A stretch of 11,273 nucleotides of DNA from Candidatus Nomurabacteria bacterium (GCA_031278275.1 JAITKW010000051.1:1-11273); one strand, 5' to 3'; numbered from the stretch's first letter, positions 1 through 6,201 are shown. Numbers and translations: made by a program. The notes: generated by a model not told the origin, from the sequence alone.

Positions 1-643
1 AGTCATCCCCCAAGTAGAACTACTTTACAACGACCTTCACCAAGCTTTACCGCTAATCACGGAAATCATGGTGGGCGTTTCACGTTTCATCATTAAGTGG
101 TGGTGGGCAATTGGCGGCGTGATTATCGTCATAATTATATTATTCATTCAATTCTTGCGCACTAAAACCGGTACGCACCTCAAACATTCTTTTGCACTCA
201 ATGTTCCAGTTTTCAAAGGCCTGTTCCGCCGTTTATACATGGCGCGCTTCTCTCGCACCGCTCAGATTTTGCTGGAATCAGGCGTGCCAATCTTGGACAT
301 GATGGAGATTTCCTCCAGCGCCGTTAACAACTCCGTGATTGCTGAAAGCATTGAAAAAGCTGCCGAGCTCGTCAAGGGAGGCAAGGCTTTATCCGAATCA
401 CTAAAAATCCAAGATTATATCATGCCCATTGTCCCGCAAATGATTTCCATCGGCGAACAATCCGGCAAAATGGACGACATGTTCGGCAAAGTGGCGGAAG
501 TTTTGGAAAGGGAAGTGGACGAAGAAATCCGCACCATCTCCACCATGATTGAACCAATTTTGATGGTTTTCCTCGCCATCGTAGCCGGTGGCATGTTATT
601 CGCCGTATTGTTCCCAATCTATGCACTTGTCAATATGGTGTAG
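1..643 (+). CDS. pilC: Type IV pilus inner-membrane platform protein PilC / GspF family, C-terminal part (5' end outside window)
   Basis: The open frame runs from the window edge (first full codon at base 2), so the Met at 68 is internal; 213 residues are visible. The family forms the inner-membrane platform that couples the pilus ATPases to pilin assembly and retraction. The piece starts with a VIPQVELLYNDL-like segment and LPLITEI, typical of the link between the two GspF repeats, then a membrane helix (about residues 31-50). A complete second GspF domain follows: ARFSRTAQILLESGVPILD, the MISIGEQSGKMDDM stretch that is the family signature, and a final hydrophobic helix near the C-terminus (IEPILMVFLAIVAGGMLFAVLFP, about residues 183-205). 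The rest of a pil operon probably lies upstream. The gene ends just before a terminator, so it looks like the last gene of its operon. PilC of type IV pili and GspF of type II secretion cannot be separated from this part alone; pili are the usual context in CPR bacteria. Confidence 0.93.
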   Translation, partial: VIPQVELLYNDLHQALPLITEIMVGVSRFIIKWWWAIGGVIIVIIILFIQFLRTKTGTHLKHSFALNVPVFKGLFRRLYMARFSRTAQILLESGVPILDMMEISSSAVNNSVIAESIEKAAELVKGGKALSESLKIQDYIMPIVPQMISIGEQSGKMDDMFGKVAEVLEREVDEEIRTISTMIEPILMVFLAIVAGGMLFAVLFPIYALVNMV

Positions 644-714
644 TCCATCGCAGGTAATTTATCACTTCGCACGGCAAGCGTTCAGAGTTTGAAGAAAATC
701 CAGTAGCTGGCGTG

Positions 715-743
715 AAAAAACCTCTTACAACAAGAGGTTTTTT
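715..743. terminator. Two-way Rho-independent terminator between pilC and hsp20
   Basis: A perfect 12-bp inverted repeat, AAAAAACCTCTT and AAGAGGTTTTTT, flanks a 5-nt loop (ACAAC). With A-runs on one side and T-runs on the other it can end transcription in both directions, serving the pilus operon (+) and the convergent small heat-shock gene (-). The 71 bases between the pilC stop and the hairpin hold nothing else recognisable. Confidence 0.88.
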
Positions 744-760
744 CGGGACGACAGATTAAC

Positions 761-1246
761 TTACCTAATTGTGACGATAGTTTCTTTGGTTTTAATCTTG
801 TTTAACGTGATGGTCAAAATCCCATCTCGTAACACTGCGTCCACACCATCCTCGGACACATCAACTGGAAGTTTGATTTGTTTAGAAAACTCACCCCAGT
901 AGCATTCTTGGATGTGCCATTTGACTACATCGGCTTCATCGCCACCAGAGATTTTGCCGGTAATCGTCAGAGTTTGATCCGAAACAGACACGGCAACCCG
1001 TAAGTCCTCTTTCCGGACACCCGCAGTTCGGGCTTTGACGACAAGCTTGTCGACCGTTTCATAAACGTCAACCGCTAGCTCCATGAGAAAGTCCTCCTCT
1101 CCACCTGCTGGTTGTTGTTCTTCCCACCCCGTTGTTGCAACCGTTTCGCTGGCAACGATTTCATTCGTAGCGTTTTCGTCATCACTCAAAAACGCAGCGG
1201 TTAATTCGTCTGCCATCAAAAGGTCATTTTCTTCTTTGCGAGCCAT
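761..1246 (-). CDS. Small heat-shock protein, Hsp20/alpha-crystallin family
   Basis: A 161-residue protein expected to act as an ATP-independent holdase that binds unfolding proteins in the cytoplasm. The alpha-crystallin domain spans about residues 56-150: it opens with LAVDVYETVDKLVVKA, continues with LTITGK, and ends with the hallmark LRDGILTITLNK. The last residues (IVTIR) could supply the short hydrophobic tail motif that fills a neighbouring subunit, although it is not a classic I-x-I in its usual place. The first 55 residues are unusually acidic (DDEN, GGEEDF) rather than the hydrophobic arm normally used for client binding and oligomer growth. The start is the ATG at 1246 because GGAGG (1252-1256) sits 5 nt before it; an in-frame GTG at 1258 would swallow that site. 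No CIRCE or other heat-shock operator was seen upstream. Confidence 0.93.
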   Translation of the reverse strand: MARKEENDLLMADELTAAFLSDDENATNEIVASETVATTGWEEQQPAGGEEDFLMELAVDVYETVDKLVVKARTAGVRKEDLRVAVSVSDQTLTITGKISGGDEADVVKWHIQECYWGEFSKQIKLPVDVSEDGVDAVLRDGILTITLNKIKTKETIVTIR

Positions 1247-1276
1247 TTTTTCCTCCACTTAGGCTTACTGTACATA

Positions 1277-1305
1277 ATAATACCTTAAGTAGGATATATA
1301 ATCAA
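1277..1305 (-). promoter_or_regulatory. Sigma70-type promoter of hsp20
   Basis: Reading the minus strand, TTGATT (1300-1305) and TATTAT (1277-1282) are separated by 17 nt. Transcription would start near 1270, giving a leader of about 24 nt that contains the GGAGG ribosome site. This looks like a housekeeping promoter, so heat induction is not visible in the sequence. Confidence 0.6.
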
Positions 1306-1345
1306 GAGTTTATTTAGCAAAATGTGAAAATTACACTTTTTATGG

Positions 1346-1374
1346 TTGCCAAAAGAGGTAAAAGCCGGCAAAAT
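1346..1374 (+). promoter_or_regulatory. Probable comF promoter giving a leaderless start
   Basis: TTGCCA (1346-1351, five of six consensus bases) and CAAAAT (1369-1374, four of six) are 17 nt apart, and the ATG at 1381 follows after exactly 6 nt, so the A of the ATG is the predicted first transcribed base. The match is modest in AT-rich DNA, but the same geometry occurs at other genes in this window. Confidence 0.4.
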
Positions 1375-1380
1375 ATTGAC

Positions 1381-2046
1381 ATGGAAAGCCTTCTTGATCT
1401 CATTATGCCGGAAAATTGTGTGATTTGTGGCGCTAAGGGAAAGTCACTTTGCCCAAATTGCAAGCAAAAAATTATTGCCGAAAGCAGCAATTTTTGTTTA
1501 GAATGTGGCAATTTTATTGAAGAAAGTTGCCCAGACTGCCGATTGCCTTATCAAAAGTCATACACAGTGGGTTTTCGCGATGAGGCGGTTGGGAAAATTG
1601 CGGAAAAATATAAGTTTTCGTCAAAACGAAGCCTCGCACGCCAAATCACTGACATTTTGATGAACATTTTGCCAGATTTTTCGCCAGATACCGTTGTCGT
1701 GCCAATTCCCACCATCAAAAAACATGTCAGAATGCGGGGATTAGACCACACAAAGAAAGTCGCAAAACAGTTGGCAAAAGCCAAAAAATGCCGATTTTCA
1801 CCTTTGGTTTCGCGCATGAACGATTCGGTGCAAGTCGGGGCAAACGCCAAAAAGCGCCTTGAACAAGCAAAAACCGCTTTCAAAATTGATGAAAAAGAAT
1901 TGAAAAAAGTGTTTAACGAAAAGAGCGCGGTATTTTTGTATGATGACATCTCCACCACGGGAAGTACCATCAAAGAATGCGCCAAGTTATTAAAAAAATC
2001 CGGTATCAAAAACATCTCCGTAATAATTTTGGCGAAAAACCGTTGA
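1381..2046 (+). CDS. comF: ComF family protein (zinc-finger plus phosphoribosyltransferase domain)
   Basis: A 221-residue ComFC-type protein. In transformable bacteria ComF is needed for natural uptake of DNA, acting in the cytoplasm with the ComFA helicase; its exact reaction is unsettled. The N-terminal region has four CxxC pairs (Cys13/16, 24/27, 39/42, 50/53), enough for two zinc sites. The C-terminal type I PRTase fold shows VVVPIP (106-111), the family motif RMRGLDHTKKVAKQLA (117-132), VGANAKKRLEQAKTAF (152-167), and a PRPP-binding loop, VFLYDDISTTGST (184-196). I chose the ATG at 1381 since family members usually begin a few residues before LLxLxxPxxC and because a promoter sits at the right distance. 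The frame is open further upstream (GTG 1324, ATG 1342), which would add 13-19 basic residues. No Shine-Dalgarno sequence precedes any of these starts. The stop lies 8 bp from the stop of the convergent pilin gene. Confidence 0.9.
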   Translation: MESLLDLIMPENCVICGAKGKSLCPNCKQKIIAESSNFCLECGNFIEESCPDCRLPYQKSYTVGFRDEAVGKIAEKYKFSSKRSLARQITDILMNILPDFSPDTVVVPIPTIKKHVRMRGLDHTKKVAKQLAKAKKCRFSPLVSRMNDSVQVGANAKKRLEQAKTAFKIDEKELKKVFNEKSAVFLYDDISTTGSTIKECAKLLKKSGIKNISVIILAKNR

Positions 2047-2054
2047 AAAATCAA

Positions 2055-2429
2055 TTATTCCAGCGTTTTAATCACGAAATTGACGATGGCATAAGATAAC
2101 ATAACAATAATCAGGCCGATAATGGCGTACATTATGGTATTTTTAGCGTCAACCACTTTTTTGGAATCGCCACCAGACAAAATATAGCGCAAACCGCCAA
2201 AAATCAGCATAAACACGGAGATAATACCAACAATCACCAAAATGGTGTTAGTGATTTGAGTGAAAACGCCACCTTCGTCAAACAGTGTAGCGGGAATGCC
2301 ATCGCCACGCGCGGCATTAGCTCCATCTTGTAACGGTGAGGCCATCGCAATGCCCCGTCCAAGTATCATTGCGCCCACTGCCCCCGCCCCTGTTAAGAAC
2401 CTTACAATTCCTTTAATAACTCTACGCAT
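2055..2429 (-). CDS. TrbC/VirB2-like pilin family membrane protein
   Basis: A 124-residue protein with the layout of conjugative (type IV secretion) pilins: a signal sequence (positively charged start, hydrophobic 11-29, likely cleavage after AMA at 30), a short Gly/Ala-rich periplasmic part, then two membrane helices (about 59-80 and 97-120). Between them lies the loop GGLRYILSGGDSKKVVDAKN (78-97), which closely fits the pilin-like proteins common in CPR genomes (GGxxYxxSxGD followed by K-x-x-x-A-K). No VirB4, VirB6 or coupling protein gene is in the window, so its secretion partner, if any, is elsewhere. It could be a pilus subunit or a small membrane protein of unrelated use. It is transcribed in the same direction as the Clp-like gene upstream but has its own promoter, and there is no ribosome site before the ATG. 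Confidence 0.82.
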   Translation of the reverse strand: MRRVIKGIVRFLTGAGAVGAMILGRGIAMASPLQDGANAARGDGIPATLFDEGGVFTQITNTILVIVGIISVFMLIFGGLRYILSGGDSKKVVDAKNTIMYAIIGLIIVMLSYAIVNFVIKTLE

Positions 2430-2437
2430 ACAGTTGA

Positions 2438-2446
2438 ATTATATCA
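2438..2446 (-). promoter_or_regulatory. Extended -10 promoter of the VirB2-like gene
   Basis: The minus strand reads TGATATAAT, a perfect TATAAT (2438-2443) with the extended TG-N. The -35 region is poor, as is usual for extended -10 promoters. The ATG (2429) follows after 8 nt, so the mRNA would carry a leader of only about two bases. Confidence 0.6.
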
Positions 2447-2513
2447 CAAAAATTAAAAAAGGAAAGCCCCTCTTGCTAGAAACACTTAAAAACAATTTAT
2501 CTTAACCTCCGGC

Positions 2514-4913
2514 TCACAAATCATAAGACGATTTTTGAATATCCAAAAGTGTAATCTTGAGGCTTTCGCCCGCCGTCAATTCTTGTTTGAGCATTTTTTT
2601 CGCAACAATGTTCTCAACTGTGCGTTGAACCACACGGCGCATGGGGCGCGCGCCCAGTCGCGGGTCATAACCAGTATCCACCAGCGCACGTTTGGCATCA
2701 TCGTCAACCACAACACTAACTTTTTGGAGCGCCAGATTTTTATTGATGCCAGACAAAATCAAATCTACCACTTGCAAAAGTTCGTCCTTATTCAAGGGGC
2801 GGAAAATCACAATTTCGTCAAAGCGGTTCAAAAACTCCGGCCGAAACTCTTGGCGCTCAATCAACTCATTCTGTATTTCATCTGCAAACTGTGCAAGCTG
2901 ATGCCCCGCTTCAATATGTTCACGAATACGATTAGCGCCAGCGTTACTGGTCGCAATCAAAATAGTATCACGAAAACTGATTTGGCGATTGTTAATATCG
3001 CGCAAAATCCCCTCGTCCAAAACCTGCAACAAAGTCGTCAAAACATTGGGGTGCGCCTTTTCAATCTCATCAAGCAACACCACGCTAAAAGGATTTTTTT
3101 GCACCTGCGCTGACAGCGAACCAGCATTGGTAGCAGCGTCAGCAATTAACCGCGCTACATCTTCGGCGCGCACATATTCATTGAGGTCAATCCGCACGAG
3201 ATGATCTTCTCCGCCAAAATAAACTTCCGCCAACGATTTCGCCAGCTCAGTTTTCCCAACCCCAGTCGGGCCAAGAAACAAAAAAGTGCCAATCGGTCGG
3301 TTTTCATTCCTGACCCCAGCGCGAGCGCGCCGAAGGGCCGAAGCCACCGCATTAACCGCCGCCGTTTGGTTAATCATGCGTTCATGAATCAAACTTTCAA
3401 GGTTAAGCAATTTATTGCGCTCCGTTTCGTCATCTGTCGCACCAACTTTAACGCCGGTCATGGCTTCAATGGTGTCACGTACGTTTCGCGCCGTGACCAA
3501 TCCACGACCAGTTTTGTTAGCGGTCGCCTCTAACAGCTGAAGCGCACTACGTGGCTCAGCCACATCTTGGATATATCGTTCTGACAAACGATACGTTTCT
3601 TTTAGTGCTTGGTACATAAACGTCACCTTATGCCCAAACTCAATACTAATGAGCTGATTTTGCATAATTTGCATGGTGTCAACCTCGTTGGTGGGCTGGA
3701 CTTGCAGGCGATTAAGCGTGGACGCTAAGGCTGGGTTGCGTTCAGCAATTTGCAAATAACGTTGCTCATCTAAAGTCAAGATTAACCGAAAAGCGCCCCC
3801 CTCAAGAATTGGCAATAAAATATTCGTGATGTCAATTGAGCCCGTGCCATCTTCAAAAAATAACTGAGCGTTTTCCAAACAAATAATAATATTTTTGGCA
3901 TGAAACACCTCAACTAACACTTGACTAATCAAGTTTTCCAGCTCGCCACGACCAGGCGTAGCGCCAAGCAACGCACCAGCGTCCAGACTAATAATTTGGC
4001 GATATTTGAGATCGGGCGGTATCTCGGCGCTCGGGTTCATCAACTCTTCAGCAAAAGTTTCAATAACGGTGCGCTTGCCACTGCCAAACGGCCCAATCAG
4101 CGCTATATTTTGCTTTCCGCCACCGCTAAAAGTATCTATCATGGTTTGAACCAATTGGCTGTTTGAGTCCAGTCGCACATTAAAACTACGCCCAGCTACA
4201 TATTTCGTTGATAAATTAACACCGTACCGCTCCAAAGTCGGGATATAACCAAACGACCAATCGCGAGCAATACCACCGGTTAATTTCGGTTGGCGGTGGG
4301 TTTCAATCAGCTTTGTCAAACTGACATACCATTTGGCACCATTTATAATATCGTCCAAATCCAGCTGAAGCGTGGATAAAACCGATGTCAATGCGCTCTG
4401 CGTCTGGATTAAAGCCACCATAATTGTTGCCGCCGACAAGGGGTCATCAGCTTTGGCAATTGACTGATGAACGCGCCACGCCACCTCCCAAACTGCGTCA
4501 CTGCTCTTCGGGTCGTCACTGCCCAGTTCCAATAAAAATTGAGGTGGCACGCCAAATCGTGCGTGAAAAAAATGCCCACCGTTAGTTTGCATAACCGCCG
4601 TTGCGATGTCGCGCGGTGAGGGATTATCGGGCAAAAACCCCAGTAAATCATTGTCCATAACGCCCGCTAAGCTATTTCCACTGGGCGGCAACTTCGCAAG
4701 GTCGCGCACTTGCCAGACGTACAACATCATAGGATAAGCGACAAGCGAAATCATCAGCCAGCCAACCGAAACGCCAATAATTAACAAGGCACCGCCACCA
4801 AGCGTGAGTAATATTACGCTAATTAAGCTGGTAATTTTGAGGATTTTGCCAAAACGGCGGTTGAAACGTGCTTTGATTGCGCGCAAATCTCGGTAGTTGA
4901 ACTTCAAATCCAT
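2514..4913 (-). CDS. Membrane-anchored Clp-type double AAA+ ATPase with inactive first ATPase ring
   Basis: A 799-residue ClpB/ClpC relative. Order: two membrane helices (about 27-48 and 50-67); a degenerate Clp N-like helical region (about 95-200); D1 with Walker A GPFGSGKR (274-281); D2 with Walker A GPTGVGKT (548-555), Walker B VVLLDE (611-616), sensor 1 ATSN (654-657), arginine finger in FLNRF (Arg697) and sensor 2 GAR (754-756). D2 should therefore hydrolyse ATP. D1 seems dead: its Walker B reads IIICLEN instead of hhhhDE, and the usual ALERRF finger segment reads ALAST. There is no coiled-coil M domain and no IGF-type ClpP loop, and the aromatic pore loops of both rings are missing (see findings). 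The start at 4913 overlaps the stop of the upstream membrane gene by 10 nt; a longer frame to 5069 lies inside that gene. The likely role is ATP-driven remodelling at the membrane, substrate unknown. Confidence 0.88.
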   Translation of the reverse strand: MDLKFNYRDLRAIKARFNRRFGKILKITSLISVILLTLGGGALLIIGVSVGWLMISLVAYPMMLYVWQVRDLAKLPPSGNSLAGVMDNDLLGFLPDNPSPRDIATAVMQTNGGHFFHARFGVPPQFLLELGSDDPKSSDAVWEVAWRVHQSIAKADDPLSAATIMVALIQTQSALTSVLSTLQLDLDDIINGAKWYVSLTKLIETHRQPKLTGGIARDWSFGYIPTLERYGVNLSTKYVAGRSFNVRLDSNSQLVQTMIDTFSGGGKQNIALIGPFGSGKRTVIETFAEELMNPSAEIPPDLKYRQIISLDAGALLGATPGRGELENLISQVLVEVFHAKNIIICLENAQLFFEDGTGSIDITNILLPILEGGAFRLILTLDEQRYLQIAERNPALASTLNRLQVQPTNEVDTMQIMQNQLISIEFGHKVTFMYQALKETYRLSERYIQDVAEPRSALQLLEATANKTGRGLVTARNVRDTIEAMTGVKVGATDDETERNKLLNLESLIHERMINQTAAVNAVASALRRARAGVRNENRPIGTFLFLGPTGVGKTELAKSLAEVYFGGEDHLVRIDLNEYVRAEDVARLIADAATNAGSLSAQVQKNPFSVVLLDEIEKAHPNVLTTLLQVLDEGILRDINNRQISFRDTILIATSNAGANRIREHIEAGHQLAQFADEIQNELIERQEFRPEFLNRFDEIVIFRPLNKDELLQVVDLILSGINKNLALQKVSVVVDDDAKRALVDTGYDPRLGARPMRRVVQRTVENIVAKKMLKQELTAGESLKITLLDIQKSSYDL

Positions 4914-5284
4914 GGCGTGCCCACCATGACTATTAAAATAACCCCAGCCACGGGCATTAGCGGCATGATAGGCCACAAAATCAACCGGAGCAAACTGATG
5001 ATAAGCAATAAAAGTATGACAAAAAGACCGAAAATTATCATGAAAGTTCGCATAATAAAACCGATACATCGCGAAAATAACTTGTCCAAAACCGCCCGAA
5101 ACTTTTCATCAAGCGAACGCCCGCTTTCGCTAGCCGATATTTGGCGAAACGGAGCAAATAAAGTTTTAATCAGTAGCGGTATGGAAAAAGTATCACTGGT
5201 TCTTAAGAGTGATAGTTTGATTTGTTCAATCTGAAATCGCCAACCGCGACCATACCACCATGCGAAAAATGCCATTATAAGCAT
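4904..5284 (-). CDS. Small membrane protein co-encoded with the Clp-like ATPase
   Basis: A 126-residue protein of unknown function. It begins with an aromatic segment, AFFAWWYGRGWRFQ (5-18), and a conserved-looking middle, DTFSIPLLIKTLFAPFRQIS (31-50), then a charged stretch (51-70) and two long hydrophobic helices (about 76-98 and 100-122). The start ATG at 5284 is chosen since it lies exactly 6 nt after an extended -10 promoter; the open frame continues upstream to 5518, but that would run into the divergent secreted-protein gene. The stop overlaps the start of the Clp-like ATPase (ATG 4913), which implies translational coupling and a shared role. I infer that it is a membrane partner, adaptor or substrate-handling subunit of that ATPase. 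An in-frame ATG at 5275 is the alternative start. Confidence 0.78.
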   Translation of the reverse strand: MLIMAFFAWWYGRGWRFQIEQIKLSLLRTSDTFSIPLLIKTLFAPFRQISASESGRSLDEKFRAVLDKLFSRCIGFIMRTFMIIFGLFVILLLLIISLLRLILWPIMPLMPVAGVILIVMVGTPWI

Positions 5285-5290
5285 ATAAAT

Positions 5291-5299
5291 ATTGTAGCA
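5291..5299 (-). promoter_or_regulatory. Extended -10 promoter of the membrane protein / Clp-like operon
   Basis: The minus strand reads TGCTACAAT, with the TACAAT hexamer at 5291-5296. No good -35 is seen. The ATG at 5284 follows after 6 nt, so it is predicted to be the first transcribed codon (leaderless). Confidence 0.55.
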
Positions 5300-5307
5300 T
5301 ATTTTTG

Positions 5308-5336
5308 TTGACAGCTGCGTTTTTATGACATATAAT
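5308..5336 (+). promoter_or_regulatory. Consensus sigma70 promoter of the secreted protein gene
   Basis: A perfect TTGACA (5308-5313) and a perfect TATAAT (5331-5336) are 17 nt apart, the ideal sigma70 arrangement. The ATG at 5343 follows after 6 nt, so the message should be leaderless. It is the strongest promoter in the window by sequence and implies high expression of the secreted protein. Confidence 0.85.
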
Positions 5337-5342
5337 GGGCTT

Positions 5343-5981
5343 ATGTTAATGAATGGAAAATTACAAACACGGAGGTGGTTTTCGCTTGTTGCTTTTTTGA
5401 TGCTGTTTTCGGTTTTGCTATCACTGGTATCAACCACTACAGCTTTGGCATTGGATAGCCATGTGCAAAGATACACAATATTGATCAATGGCAACCCGAG
5501 CATCCCGCCAGCCAGCAATATCCAGCGCTACAACATTGAGATTAAGGCTCCAGTTTATTTGACGTTGGAGTCGGGGAATAATGTCAATATCACGGCTGAA
5601 CCTAATGTTGAAAAAACGGGCAGTGTCCAGATTAAGGTGGTAACTACATCTCCTAGTGGGTATACGCTTTCGCTCAAGTCTTCTGATGGTAATACTACCT
5701 TGGTTTGCACAAGTTCTAGCCAGTCCACAATACCATCTATAACAACTGACAATTCTAGCATAGCAGACAACAGTTGGGGGTTCAAAGCAACGACCACTAA
5801 CACTACAACGCCGACTTCGTGGAATAAAATCCCTGGCTCAACGCCGGTTGCAGTTGGTAGCGGAAATGGCAGTACTACTGGAGACTATTATTATCTATAT
5901 TTTGGCGTTAAAACCAATTACGCCCAGCAACCCTGCACTAGCTACAACAGGCAATTAACTTTGACCGGTGAAGCTCAATAA
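5343..5981 (+). CDS. Secreted Ser/Thr/Asn-rich protein of unknown function
   Basis: A 212-residue exported protein. The signal peptide has a basic start (KLQTRR), a hydrophobic core (about 13-30) and a likely cleavage site after ALA near residue 37. The mature part is rich in Ser, Thr and Asn and looks all-beta. It contains a short internal duplication (QRYTILI at 42-48 and QRYNIEI at 61-67), the segment SPSGYTLSLKSSDGN (103-117) and NSWGFKAT (143-150), motifs I associate with surface proteins of Saccharibacteria. Two cysteines (122 and 198) could form a disulfide. No LPXTG, lipobox or C-terminal anchor is present, so it is either released or held non-covalently. The start was placed at ATG 5343 because of the consensus promoter 6 nt before it; ATG 5349 is possible too, and no ribosome site is seen. 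A surface or host-contact role is a guess from the signal peptide and strong promoter. Confidence 0.8.
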   Translation: MLMNGKLQTRRWFSLVAFLMLFSVLLSLVSTTTALALDSHVQRYTILINGNPSIPPASNIQRYNIEIKAPVYLTLESGNNVNITAEPNVEKTGSVQIKVVTTSPSGYTLSLKSSDGNTTLVCTSSSQSTIPSITTDNSSIADNSWGFKATTTNTTTPTSWNKIPGSTPVAVGSGNGSTTGDYYYLYFGVKTNYAQQPCTSYNRQLTLTGEAQ

Positions 5982-5984
5982 TTC

Positions 5985-6013
5985 GTGACTAAAACTCAAA
6001 AATGTGCTAGAAT
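5985..6013 (+). promoter_or_regulatory. tRNA-Ser promoter
   Basis: GTGACT (5985-5990, four of six consensus bases) and TAGAAT (6008-6013) are 17 nt apart, and the -10 carries an extended TG-C just before it. The predicted start near 6020 gives a 5-nt leader before the mature tRNA. Confidence 0.6.
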
Positions 6014-6024
6014 TGAAAATGTAA

Positions 6025-6117
6025 GGAGGAGTACCCAAGCGGCTGAAGGGGACGGTTTGCTAAATCGTTAGGTTGGTGAAAGCTGGCGCGGGAGTTCGAA
6101 TCTCCCCTCCTCCGCCA
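6025..6117 (+). tRNA. tRNA-Ser, anticodon GCU
   Basis: A 93-nt tRNA with a long variable arm, as expected for serine. The acceptor stem GGAGGAG pairs with CTCCTCC (6107-6113), followed by discriminator G and an encoded CCA (6115-6117). The anticodon stem ACGGT/ATCGT encloses the loop TTGCTAA with anticodon GCT, which reads the AGC and AGU codons. The T arm is GGGAG-TTCGAAT-CTCCC. All arms are intact. Confidence 0.97.
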
Positions 6118-6120
6118 ATC

Positions 6121-6138
6121 ACAACAGAGGTTGTTTTT
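6121..6138 (+). terminator. Short terminator after tRNA-Ser
   Basis: ACAAC-AGAG-GTTGT forms a 5-bp stem and is followed by four more T residues. The stem is weak, so some read-through into the next gene is possible. Confidence 0.5.
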
Positions 6139-6192
6139 GATATAAGATATAAGTCCCGTGTAGCCTCCCAAGTTTTCGTTTGTTATTGCATG

Positions 6193-6201
6193 TGTTAAAA
6201 T
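6193..6201 (+). promoter_or_regulatory. Extended -10 promoter of the seven-helix membrane protein gene
   Basis: TGTTAAAAT is a TG-N extended -10 (TAAAAT at 6196-6201) with a poor -35 (TTTTCG, 17 nt upstream). The start near 6208 gives a leader of about 14 nt that includes GGAGG (6214-6218), 3 nt before the ATG at 6222. This gene therefore uses a normal ribosome site. Confidence 0.5.

Noticed and set aside
1247..1258. GTG start at 1258 for hsp20
   Set aside because: It would place the GGAGG ribosome site inside the coding region and has none of its own.
1297..1302. TATAAT on the plus strand as the comF promoter
   Set aside because: The hexamer is perfect, but no -35 sequence is found at a usual distance, it overlaps the hsp20 -35, and a better-spaced element lies directly before the ATG at 1381. 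It remains possible if comF starts at 1324 or 1342.
2430..2513. Possible terminator between the Clp-like gene and the VirB2-like gene
   Set aside because: A GC-rich stretch followed by T residues is present on the minus strand (GAGGGGC then TTTTTT), but no matching arm for a hairpin was found.
2535..3533. Several open frames on the plus strand opposite the Clp-like ATPase
   Set aside because: They are antisense shadows of a well-supported gene with conserved motifs; none has a ribosome site or recognisable domain.
4914..5069. Upstream extension of the Clp-like ATPase (52 extra residues to 5069)
   Set aside because: The extension lies within the coding region of the upstream membrane protein in another frame, has an unlikely His/Phe/Tyr-rich composition, and the ATG at 4913 gives a classic overlapping start.
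5285..5518. Upstream extension of the 126-residue membrane protein to 5518
   Set aside because: It would run through two promoters and into the start of the divergent secreted-protein gene; the extra residues look like an antisense reading of that gene.
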